Below are positions 1 through 6,061 of a stretch of DNA of 9,150 bases, in pieces. The number at the start of each line of letters is the position of its first letter. Position 1 is the stretch's first letter. The stretch covers positions 1 to 9,150 of the forward strand of contig JASLCM010000234.1 in the NCBI GenBank assembly GCA_030151845.1. Reading direction: 5' to 3'. The notes under the pieces are model-generated. The model did no database searches, had not been told where the DNA came from, and worked only from the letters and a program-made list of their open reading frames with translations. Source of the stretch: Bacteroides sp. GTDB taxonomy: Bacteria; Bacteroidota; Bacteroidia; Bacteroidales; Bacteroidaceae. The position numbers were made by a program, and so were the translations under genes.

Positions 1-1051
1 CTTCTAGTCCGTCACGAACGGCATGGTCTAGAAGAACAATTCCTCGACTTACATTACGACCTGTTGGGTCATCGTCTGAGGCTACAAGAGGACGAACCCC
101 TGCATAAGCCCTAAGGATTCTTGTGTGAGCTAGAGAAGGGGCTAGCTTTTCTCCCTCTCTCATGAGTAGGTCAACCTCATCGGGAGTGACCTCCATATTA
201 TCTATCTGGTCATATGGAACTCGATCGGAAGTTGTTCCAATGAGACAAATGGTGTCTCCAGGAACAAGAATATCTGCGTTAGAAGGTTTTCTACATCTGT
301 TTAATACAATGTTGTTTACCCTGTGTCCAAAAATAAGTAAAGAGCCTTTGGCTGGGAACATTTTTATCTTTAAATCTGCATATTCAGAAATGTGCTGTCC
401 CCAGATTCCTCCTGCATTAATAACAATAGAGCCATAATAACTCTTCTCCTCTTTGTTTATATGATCATAAGCCTTTACTCCGATAATACGATTTTGTTCA
501 CGATGTAGGCCTACAACTTCGTGATAGGTAAGAACTGTTGCTCCGTTCTCTTTCGCATCCATAATGTTGGATGCGGTTAAACGAAAGGGGTCCACCGCAC
601 CATCGGGAACTTTCACAGCACCTATCATATTAGGGTTTGCAGAGGGCTCCATAAGCAGAGCTTGTTTCGGATCTATCTCTTCTGCAGGGATGCCTGCAGA
701 CTGACATGCTTCTATGAATTTCTTCTGAAAAGCTAAATCATCTTCGGGGAGACTTAAGAAAAGTCCATCGGTCTCTTCTACACAATGGCTGGCAATCTTT
801 CTTAGAATAAAGTTTTCTACGATGCACTCTTTTGCAGATTCACTGTCGTTAACAGCGTATCTTGCACCACTATGGAGTAGGCCGTGATTACGGCCTGTTG
901 CCCCGGTAGCTATGTCTTGACGCTCGAGAAGGAGAGTCTTGAAACCACGTCTAGCACAGTCTCTAGCTGTTCCTGCTCCAGTAACGCCACCACCAATTAT
1001 GATTACGTCATAAGAGTCATTGCTCTTATGGGAGGAGTTGTTTTGTTTCAT
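1..1051 (-). CDS. glpA: Anaerobic glycerol-3-phosphate dehydrogenase subunit A (3' part missing)
   Basis: The catalytic FAD subunit oxidises sn-glycerol-3-phosphate to dihydroxyacetone phosphate. In the known GlpABC complex, electrons pass through the membrane-associated GlpC to quinone. The 350 codons visible cover roughly the N-terminal two thirds of a family protein of about 540 residues. The cysteine-rich C-terminal part would lie beyond the left edge, as would any glpB and glpC. The dinucleotide-binding motif GGGVTGAG sits at residues 20-27 and is followed by ERQDIATGATGRNHGLLHSG (43-62). Further blocks recalled from E. coli GlpA are MFPAKGSLLI (231-240), NRCRKPSNADILVPGDT (251-267) and VASDDDPTGRNVSRG (323-337). 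The ATG at 1051-1049 leaves a 14-residue lead before the beta strand of the FAD fold, much as in E. coli. Leucine is coded mostly by CTN here (about 24 of 30 by hand count), unlike neighbouring genes. Homology to the aerobic GlpD is weaker than to GlpA. Confidence 0.93.
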   Translation of the reverse strand, partial: MKQNNSSHKSNDSYDVIIIGGGVTGAGTARDCARRGFKTLLLERQDIATGATGRNHGLLHSGARYAVNDSESAKECIVENFILRKIASHCVEETDGLFLSLPEDDLAFQKKFIEACQSAGIPAEEIDPKQALLMEPSANPNMIGAVKVPDGAVDPFRLTASNIMDAKENGATVLTYHEVVGLHREQNRIIGVKAYDHINKEEKSYYGSIVINAGGIWGQHISEYADLKIKMFPAKGSLLIFGHRVNNIVLNRCRKPSNADILVPGDTICLIGTTSDRVPYDQIDNMEVTPDEVDLLMREGEKLAPSLAHTRILRAYAGVRPLVASDDDPTGRNVSRGIVLLDHAVRDGLE

Positions 1052-1400
1052 GGTAAACTTCGTTTTTATCAAGCGAAGTTAGGAATAATAAATAAGAAGT
1101 TAAAATGAATCGAAAGAAAAAATAATCAAACGAAATGTTTTGCTTCATTTTTTGTTTTAAAATAGTGAACATTTCTCTTATTTATCTTGTATTTTTAACA
1201 TATTACCTAATTTTTAATAGACTGAATAATTGACAACTCAGTATAGCAAAACGGCATTTATGGGTTGGATATTCGTTATAAAATGAGATAGAGTTTTCAA
1301 TAATGTTAAAAATAGGAGGTTGAGGTTTCGAAGTTTGTTTAATTCGAAAGTTTTTATTAGGTTTGTTAATGAAATCGTTAATCGTTTAAGAGGTAAAATT
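1052..1400. other. AT-rich intergenic region between glpA and the small ORF
   Basis: About 350 bases with no convincing gene. It holds the 7-bp dyad next to glpA (1056-1080) and a wider perfect 8-bp inverted repeat, GAAATGTT at 1132-1139 with AACATTTC at 1168-1175. I found no full TAnnTTTG box with a TTTG at the right distance on either strand. An AGGAGG at 1314-1319 lies directly against an in-frame TTG at 1320, with no usable spacing. I see no tRNA-like or riboswitch-like structure. Confidence 0.5.
1056..1080 (-). promoter_or_regulatory. Inverted repeat directly upstream of the glpA start codon
   Basis: A perfect 7-bp inverted repeat, AACTTCG and CGAAGTT, is separated by 11 bases and ends four bases before the glpA ATG. 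In RNA it could form a stem that competes with ribosome binding. As DNA it could be an operator, because its outer arm overlaps TAACTTCG, a one-mismatch version of the Bacteroidota -7 box. I found no good -33 partner, so neither role is established. Confidence 0.4.
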
Positions 1401-1589
1401 ATGGCAAATTATTGTGATGTTAAGCTTCGGGATGAAGGAAGGACTTACCCTGTTGAAATGGATGAAATTGTGAATGCAAGGGATGCAGAGTCTGCAACCT
1501 ATGTTGAAATCTTAAACTTTCTTCGTGGTGTCTTTCGTATAGTAGATTTTTCAGGAATAATAAATGAATCTCGAGGAAAACTTATTTAA
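1401..1589 (+). CDS. Small hypothetical protein, 62 residues, doubtful
   Basis: I do not recognise this protein. It begins MANYCDVKLRDEG and has a mixed acidic and hydrophobic composition with no signal peptide, membrane segment or obvious motif. The ATG at 1401 is preceded by AAGAGGT (1388-1394) at normal ribosome-binding spacing. The frame stays open upstream to a TTG at 1320, but that extension is rich in basic and hydrophobic residues and lacks a spaced ribosome-binding site, so the ATG is the better start. Its neighbours are unrelated: glpA is divergent and phoA starts 114 bases downstream from its own promoter. It could be a real orphan gene, a decayed remnant of a longer gene, or a chance ORF. 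The protein-like composition favours one of the first two. Confidence 0.4.
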   Translation: MANYCDVKLRDEGRTYPVEMDEIVNARDAESATYVEILNFLRGVFRIVDFSGIINESRGKLI

Positions 1590-1650
1590 TGTTTTTACTG
1601 TTTAATTAAAATTAATTTAAATCGTTTTTTTAATTGATTTTAGCTGTCGG

Positions 1651-1681
1651 TTTGTTTTCCTAACTAAGGTATTTATCTTTG
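1651..1681 (+). promoter_or_regulatory. Bacteroidota-type promoter of the alkaline phosphatase gene
   Basis: TTTG at 1651-1654 and TATCTTTG at 1674-1681 are separated by 19 bases, a full match to the -33/-7 consensus of the Bacteroidota primary sigma factor. Transcription would start near 1686-1690, giving a leader of only about 15 bases before the ATG at 1704 and no Shine-Dalgarno sequence. Confidence 0.8.
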
Positions 1682-1703
1682 CTGGGAATAAAAAACAAAT
1701 CTT

Positions 1704-3101
1704 ATGAAACGGACAGTTAATTTTTTAATCTTAGTACTAGTTGCAACTTTTGCAATGGCAAAAGGAACTCCCAAATATGTCTTTCTTTTTATTGGAGACG
1801 GAATGGGAGTAGATCAAGTAAATGGTACAGAGATGTACTTGGCCGAAAAGGCCGGTGAGTGGGGGGTAAAACCCCTTTTGTTTACACAGTTCCCAATAGC
1901 AACTGTAGCTACAACTTATTCTGGAACAAACTCTGTTACAGACTCTTCTGCAGCCGGAACGGCTATTGCTACAGGGCATAAAACGTACAACTTGGCATGT
2001 GGGGTTGATATGGACAAACAACCTTTAACAAGTGTAGCAGAAAAAGCAAAACAAGCAAATAAAAAGGTTGGTATAACCACTAGTGTTGGGGTTAATCACG
2101 CTACTCCTGCGGCTTTCTATGGTCATCAAGAAGATCGTTCTTGGTATTACGAAATTGGTTTAGACCTAATTAAATCTAACTTTGACTTTTTCGGTGGCTC
2201 TGGTATTTTACGTCCAAATCGCGATCATAAAAAACAGGAGCGACCAAGCTTGTTTCCTCAATTTGAAGAGGCAGGATACGCTGTTGCGCGTGGATATGAT
2301 GAGTATCAGAAAAAGGCAGCAGCAGAAAAAATAATCTTGTTGCAAAAGGATTGGAAAGATCAAGGAGCTTTACCTTATGCTCTAGATAGAAAAGAGGATG
2401 ACCTCACACTTTCTCAAATAACAGAGGCTGCTATCAGTCATCTTTCACGAAATAATAGAAAAGGTTTCTTCTTGATGGTTGAAGGTGGAAAAATAGACTG
2501 GGCTTGTCATGCTAATGATGGAGCTACTGTTTTTGAAGAGATTATTGATATGGATAAAGCGGTAGCTATAGCTTATGAATTCTATAAAAAGCACCCAAAG
2601 GAGACTTTGATTGTGGTGACTGCAGATCACGAAACAGGTGGGTTCTCTTTAGGTGCTGGAGGATATGAGTTGAAGCTTAAAGTTTTAGCCCATCAAAAGA
2701 TGTCACAAGATGGTCTTTCGTCGGCGATAAGTAAACTGAGAAAGACGAAAGAGAATAAAGTGAGCTGGGAAGAGATGAAAGAGTTCTTGGCTGAGAATCT
2801 AGGATTTTGGAAAGAGTTTCCTTTAACTTGGGAGCAAGAGAGAAAGCTTAGAGATGAATACGAGAAGTCTTTTGTTAAGGGGAAAGTTGAGTTTGCACAG
2901 AGTTTATATGCTAAAAGTGAACCAATGGCGGCTCGAGCAAAAGAGGTTATAAATGAAATAGCCAACTTGGGTTGGACAACAGGCTCTCACACTGGAGGCT
3001 ATGTTCCTGTTTACGCTATAGGAGCTGGTGCTGAAGAGTTTAATGGTAAATTAAATAATACAGATATCGCAAAGAAGATAATAAAGGTGGCGAAGTATTA
3101 A
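1704..3101 (+). CDS. phoA: Alkaline phosphatase, exported
   Basis: A periplasmic metal-dependent phosphomonoesterase that frees phosphate from organic esters. Residues 1-19 are a signal peptide: a basic MKR start, a hydrophobic core and a likely cut after AMA. All catalytic positions known from E. coli PhoA can be placed: Asp32 in GDGMG, the nucleophile Ser81 in VTDSSAAGTA, Thr134 in HATPAAF, Arg145, Glu260, Asp265 and His269 in GKIDWACHA, Asp308-His309 in TADHETGG, and His429 in GSHTGG. Two second-shell positions differ from E. coli: His132 replaces Asp153 and Trp266 replaces Lys328, the pair known from Bacillus and Thermotoga enzymes. A Lys/Glu-rich, probably helical insert spans about residues 322-420, between the Asp-His pair and the last His, where family members vary. 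The length of 465 is normal. The gene is transcribed alone, from its own promoter to a shared terminator. No pho box was recognised. Confidence 0.95.
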   Translation: MKRTVNFLILVLVATFAMAKGTPKYVFLFIGDGMGVDQVNGTEMYLAEKAGEWGVKPLLFTQFPIATVATTYSGTNSVTDSSAAGTAIATGHKTYNLACGVDMDKQPLTSVAEKAKQANKKVGITTSVGVNHATPAAFYGHQEDRSWYYEIGLDLIKSNFDFFGGSGILRPNRDHKKQERPSLFPQFEEAGYAVARGYDEYQKKAAAEKIILLQKDWKDQGALPYALDRKEDDLTLSQITEAAISHLSRNNRKGFFLMVEGGKIDWACHANDGATVFEEIIDMDKAVAIAYEFYKKHPKETLIVVTADHETGGFSLGAGGYELKLKVLAHQKMSQDGLSSAISKLRKTKENKVSWEEMKEFLAENLGFWKEFPLTWEQERKLRDEYEKSFVKGKVEFAQSLYAKSEPMAARAKEVINEIANLGWTTGSHTGGYVPVYAIGAGAEEFNGKLNNTDIAKKIIKVAKY

Positions 3102-3112
3102 TTTAGGAGATA

Positions 3113-3164
3113 ATATAAAGAATCGGGGTGAGCTTATTAATAAACTCACCCCGATTCTTTATAT
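3113..3164. terminator. Bidirectional terminator between phoA and lpxH
   Basis: A perfect 20-bp inverted repeat (3113-3132 with 3145-3164) encloses a 12-base loop. It lies between the stop codons of two convergent genes, phoA ending at 3101 and lpxH at 3188. The GC-rich core GGGGTGAG is flanked by A/T arms, so each strand has a T-rich stretch (TTCTTTATAT) at the end of its stem. There is no free U-tract beyond the stem. Confidence 0.85.
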
Positions 3165-3185
3165 AGTTGTTGTTATAGAGCTAAT

Positions 3186-3944
3186 TTACCTGTTCTGGAT
3201 GTATTGATCTAGAAAAAGATGTTCTCCATCGAAGACCGCATAGGAGAAGTGGTTGATCCAATCGCCAAGTATGACTACTCGACTGTCTTTTCTTATCATG
3301 AGGTCTAACATGATGTGTCTGTGTCCATAGATAAAGAAGTTTATATCAGGTTTCTTTTCTAAAAGTGCTTTGCTATATATGATAAGGTGTTCATTCTTTT
3401 CTCCTTGAAATTCGGGTTCTAGTCCGTTTACTCTTTTCTCTCTGCTGTGCTTTGCCCAATTGAGTCCAAAGGAGAGGCTCCATCTTGGGTGAATTGAGGC
3501 AAAAAGGAAGCGTAAAAAACGGTTATGAAACATGGAGCGAAGAATTTTAAACTTCCAATCAGGGTCACCTAGTCCATCGCCATGTGCCAAGTAGAATTTT
3601 TTATTGCCAATGGTGACTATTTTAGGATCTCTATGTATGGTAACTCCACACTCTTGTTCTAAATAGTCTTGACACCATAGGTCATGGTTACCAATAAAAA
3701 AATGTATCTTAATTCCTGAATCGGTTAGCTCTGATAGTTTACCTAAAAATCTAGTAAACCCCTTTGGAACAACATTTTTAAATTCAAACCAGAAATCGAA
3801 CATGTCTCCCATGAGGTAGATCTCTTTGGCTTTCTCTTTAATGCTGTTTAAAAACTGTACTAAAATTAGTTCTTGCTCTCTGCTGTTTTTTATCGCTCTA
3901 GACCCTAAGTGTGCATCTGAAAGAAAATAGATGTTTTTACTCAT
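3186..3944 (-). CDS. lpxH: UDP-2,3-diacylglucosamine diphosphatase
   Basis: It cleaves UDP-2,3-diacylglucosamine to lipid X and UMP, an early step of lipid A synthesis at the inner face of the cytoplasmic membrane. The 252 residues carry the calcineurin-like metallophosphoesterase motifs in order: Asp10 and His12 in SDAHLGSR, Asp47 in GDMFDFW, Asn86-His87-Asp88 in GNHDLW, His121 in AHGDGLG, and His208 and His210 in YGHRH. The stretch at about 133-170, rich in Phe, Arg and Trp, corresponds to the lid region that contacts the acyl chains in LpxH. It is the last gene of the minus-strand cluster, 14 bases after the DUF59 gene, and is followed by the shared hairpin terminator. A different metallophosphoesterase specificity is possible, but the length and the DFWFE and GDGLGDPDW blocks fit LpxH of this phylum. 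Confidence 0.85.
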   Translation of the reverse strand: MSKNIYFLSDAHLGSRAIKNSREQELILVQFLNSIKEKAKEIYLMGDMFDFWFEFKNVVPKGFTRFLGKLSELTDSGIKIHFFIGNHDLWCQDYLEQECGVTIHRDPKIVTIGNKKFYLAHGDGLGDPDWKFKILRSMFHNRFLRFLFASIHPRWSLSFGLNWAKHSREKRVNGLEPEFQGEKNEHLIIYSKALLEKKPDINFFIYGHRHIMLDLMIRKDSRVVILGDWINHFSYAVFDGEHLFLDQYIQNR

Positions 3945-3958
3945 TTTATCTTTGCTCG

Positions 3959-4279
3959 TTATAGAAATCCAAGGTCGAGTAAAGCCTCTTCACTCATCAT
4001 GTCTCGGTTCCACTCTGGTTCAAAAACTAGTAAAATGCGTGTCTCTTTTACACCCTCTATTGAGTCTACCTTTTGCTTAACGTCTTCAAGTATGAAGTCG
4101 GCCGCAGGGCAATTGGGAGAGGTTAGTGTCATCTCTATTTGTACGATATTATCCTCTTTCACCTCTATGTTGTAGATTAAGCCTAAATCATAGATGTTTA
4201 CAGGAATCTCTGGGTCGTAGACTGTTTTTATCATTCTAACAATCTGTTCTTCTATTTTAAATTTTTCTGTATGTGGCAT
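3959..4279 (-). CDS. DUF59/MIP18-family Fe-S cluster assembly protein (SufT-like)
   Basis: A 106-residue single-domain protein of the DUF59 (MIP18, PaaD-like) family, whose members help mature or deliver iron-sulphur clusters. The family signature DPEIPVNIYDLGLIY lies at residues 22-36. The conserved cysteine is Cys57 in TSPNCPAAD, the position implicated in cluster or partner binding in relatives. The C-terminal tail WNRDMMSEEALLDLGFL (90-106) is typical of the short bacterial form next to suf operons. No sufBCDSE genes are visible here; the gene sits between radC (17-base gap) and lpxH (14-base gap), presumably co-transcribed. It is cytoplasmic, with no signal peptide. Assignment to the family is firm, but the exact client proteins cannot be read from the sequence. 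Confidence 0.88.
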   Translation of the reverse strand: MPHTEKFKIEEQIVRMIKTVYDPEIPVNIYDLGLIYNIEVKEDNIVQIEMTLTSPNCPAADFILEDVKQKVDSIEGVKETRILLVFEPEWNRDMMSEEALLDLGFL

Positions 4280-4296
4280 AAGTGTTGTTTTTTTAA

Positions 4297-4986
4297 TTAA
4301 AGGAGACTTTCGTCTGCAAAGCTAAAATACTTATTTTTGCTGATTATAACATGATCAATGAGATGAATGTTCATCATTTTGCACCCTTTCTGAATTTGTG
4401 TAGTTATGCTTTTATCGTTAATGCTTGGCGTTGTATTTCCTGAAGGGTGGTTGTGTATTATTGCTAATTGAGTGGCCTGAGCAAGAAGGGCTTCACGTAA
4501 TATGATTCGGAGATCAACGTATGTACCGTCTATACCTCCTGCTGAAATGCTTTTTTTATCGATCACTTTACCTGCCTGATTGAGCAGTAATATCCAAAAC
4601 TCTTCGGTAGTTAAGTGTCCAAGTAAGGGGTTGAATAATAGAAAAATATCTTTTGGTGATTTGATAGCTATCGGAGTGGACTGCTCGATATTTCTGCGTC
4701 TGCCTAATTCAAAAGCAGCTTGTATGGTTGATATTTTAGCATCTCCCAGTCCTTTAAATGCTTTAAACTGACTCGGAGACCACTGACTGAGTGTTTCTAA
4801 GCTTTGGTTGCAGCTGGTTAATACTTTTTGCATGAGATCTAAAGCAGATAGGTCTCTGTTGCCCGAACCTATAAGTAGGGCGAGTAACTCGGCGTTGCTT
4901 AATGCTATTGCGCCTTTAGAAAGTAATTTTTCCCGTGGTCGGTCATCTTCGGCCCAGGATTTAATAACGGGCTTTCTCTCCTCCAT
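4297..4986 (-). CDS. radC: RadC family JAB1/MPN domain protein
   Basis: A 229-residue RadC protein of complete length. The N-terminal part (about 1-100) has the UPF0758 start SWAEDDRPREKLLSKGA and a helix-hairpin-helix, FKGLGDAKISTIQAA (77-91), of the kind that contacts DNA. The C-terminal JAB1/MPN domain carries the metalloprotease-like zinc site: a Glu at 128 or 129 in TTEEFW, His178 and His180 in HNHPSG, Ser182 and Asp191. It was once tied to DNA repair, but that phenotype in E. coli was later assigned to recG. The true biochemical role of RadC is unsettled, although it resembles a metal-dependent peptidase or hydrolase. It is preceded by the glycosyltransferase gene with a 17-base gap. 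Nothing suggests a mobile-element copy; this looks like the chromosomal housekeeping version. Confidence 0.93.
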   Translation of the reverse strand: MEERKPVIKSWAEDDRPREKLLSKGAIALSNAELLALLIGSGNRDLSALDLMQKVLTSCNQSLETLSQWSPSQFKAFKGLGDAKISTIQAAFELGRRRNIEQSTPIAIKSPKDIFLLFNPLLGHLTTEEFWILLLNQAGKVIDKKSISAGGIDGTYVDLRIILREALLAQATQLAIIHNHPSGNTTPSINDKSITTQIQKGCKMMNIHLIDHVIISKNKYFSFADESLL

Positions 4987-5003
4987 ACAGCTAGTAAATC
5001 GTG

Positions 5004-6005
5004 TTAGTTGTAGAAATTTTTTTCGAAAGCACTAAAGGTATCTTTTTTTAGAATACAAATGCTAATCCATGCAATAATAAAGCCTCCTCCATATGCAATT
5101 AACTGAGTAAAAGCAGCAGCAATTGATAGGATTCCAATTGTAAAACTTTTATTTCTCAAAGTAGAATCTATAAAAAGCAAAATAGCATATCCTATTATAG
5201 GGGTGAGATAGAAGCTTTGTTTAAAGGCAAATGCAAGAATAAGTAATAAGCAGACCCCTAGCGTGAAAAGAGAGGGTAGTAGGTGTACGAGCTTAAGACT
5301 GCTAGGGTATTTTTTATAAAGGTTAATTCTAGCTATGCCAGAATTAAAAACTTGCTTGAAGAACTTTTTTAAATTGGTTCTTCTTTTGTGGTAAACCCAT
5401 GCGCTTGGAATTAGCTTACAGCTGAATCCTGAGCTGAAGATTCTTATGCTTAGATCTATATCCTCTCCAAATCTCATTGGAGAGAAGCCCTTGAGTTCGT
5501 GGAAGACCTGGCGTTTGATCCCCATATTGAAACTCCTTGGGTAGAATTTATCTAATTTTTTCTTTCCACCTCGGATTCCTCCTGTTGTTAAAAAAGAGGT
5601 CATCGAGTAATTTATAGCTTTTTGAGTTGGGGTAAATGAGGGATGAGCAGCATCTGGTCCACCAAAGGCATCGACAGGATCCTTGCTTAGGAAGAGGGAT
5701 ATCTCTTTTAAGTAGTTGGGAGGCAAAATACAATCAGAGTCTAGGATGAGAAGATAGTCGGCCGTACTGAATTGGGCCCCATAGTTTCTAGAGGGGCCAG
5801 GTCCTGAATTTTTTTTAAAAAAGTACTTGATGGGTAGATCTGCCGAGAAAAGGGCTGCAACCTTATCGCATTTCTCTTTCGAGCCATCATCAACAACGAC
5901 AACCTCAAGGAGGTTTTTAAGTTCTTTTTGAGCTTTAATACTTGCTAGAAGCTCATGAAGTTCTTCAGGTCTATTATAAACGGGGATGATGATCGAAAAG
6001 GTCAT
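5004..6005 (-). CDS. GT2 family glycosyltransferase with C-terminal membrane segments
   Basis: A 333-residue inverting glycosyltransferase of the GT-A fold. The nucleotide-sugar domain opens with FSIIIPVYNRPEELHELL (3-20). VVVDDGS (36-42) and LDSDC (88-92) supply the aspartates for UDP-sugar and metal binding, and FGEDIDLSIR (179-188) holds the ED motif expected near the catalytic base. A basic patch, YHKRRTNLKKFF (205-216), precedes two or three hydrophobic segments (about 239-261, 266-281 and 286-318) that anchor the enzyme in the cytoplasmic membrane. This layout suits transfer to a lipid-linked acceptor for surface glycan or glycolipid. Donor and acceptor cannot be told. It heads the cluster with radC, the DUF59 gene and lpxH. 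The shared lpxH location hints at an envelope role, though no other glycan genes are near. Its ATG lies only 10 bases after the U-tract of the efp terminator. Confidence 0.88.
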   Translation of the reverse strand: MTFSIIIPVYNRPEELHELLASIKAQKELKNLLEVVVVDDGSKEKCDKVAALFSADLPIKYFFKKNSGPGPSRNYGAQFSTADYLLILDSDCILPPNYLKEISLFLSKDPVDAFGGPDAAHPSFTPTQKAINYSMTSFLTTGGIRGGKKKLDKFYPRSFNMGIKRQVFHELKGFSPMRFGEDIDLSIRIFSSGFSCKLIPSAWVYHKRRTNLKKFFKQVFNSGIARINLYKKYPSSLKLVHLLPSLFTLGVCLLLILAFAFKQSFYLTPIIGYAILLFIDSTLRNKSFTIGILSIAAAFTQLIAYGGGFIIAWISICILKKDTFSAFEKNFYN

Positions 6006-6015
6006 TTGTATTATT

Positions 6016-6044
6016 AAAAAAACACACCATAAAATTATGGTGTG
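6016..6044 (-). terminator. Intrinsic terminator of efp
   Basis: On the minus strand, CACACCATAA and TTATGGTGTG form a 9-10 bp stem with a tiny loop, followed at once by seven T residues (plus-strand positions 6022 down to 6016). It lies 17 bases after the efp stop codon. It is a classic Rho-independent terminator for minus-strand transcription. Confidence 0.88.
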
Positions 6045-6061
6045 CAGCAGTTGTATATCAG

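Noticed and set aside
162..1108. Plus-strand open frames at 162-437 and 884-1108
   Set aside because: They lie antisense to glpA, whose minus-strand translation matches a known family throughout; the plus-strand products have no recognisable features.
1320..1400. Extension of the small ORF to a TTG at 1320
   Set aside because: The AGGAGG touches the TTG without spacing, and an ATG with a proper ribosome-binding site lies at 1401.
1600..1631. AT-only near-palindrome followed by seven T residues after the small ORF, a possible terminator
   Set aside because: The arms pair only with a bulge and contain no G or C, so the stem would be too weak; such patterns are expected in AT-rich spacers.
1737..2965. 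Minus-strand open frames inside the alkaline phosphatase gene
   Set aside because: They are shadow frames of a gene with all catalytic motifs intact; their products are Ser/Cys-rich nonsense.
4297..4986. radC as a sign of a mobile or defence island
   Set aside because: Some radC-like genes ride on plasmids and islands, but this one is full length and embedded among housekeeping genes with no integrase, repeat or tRNA nearby.
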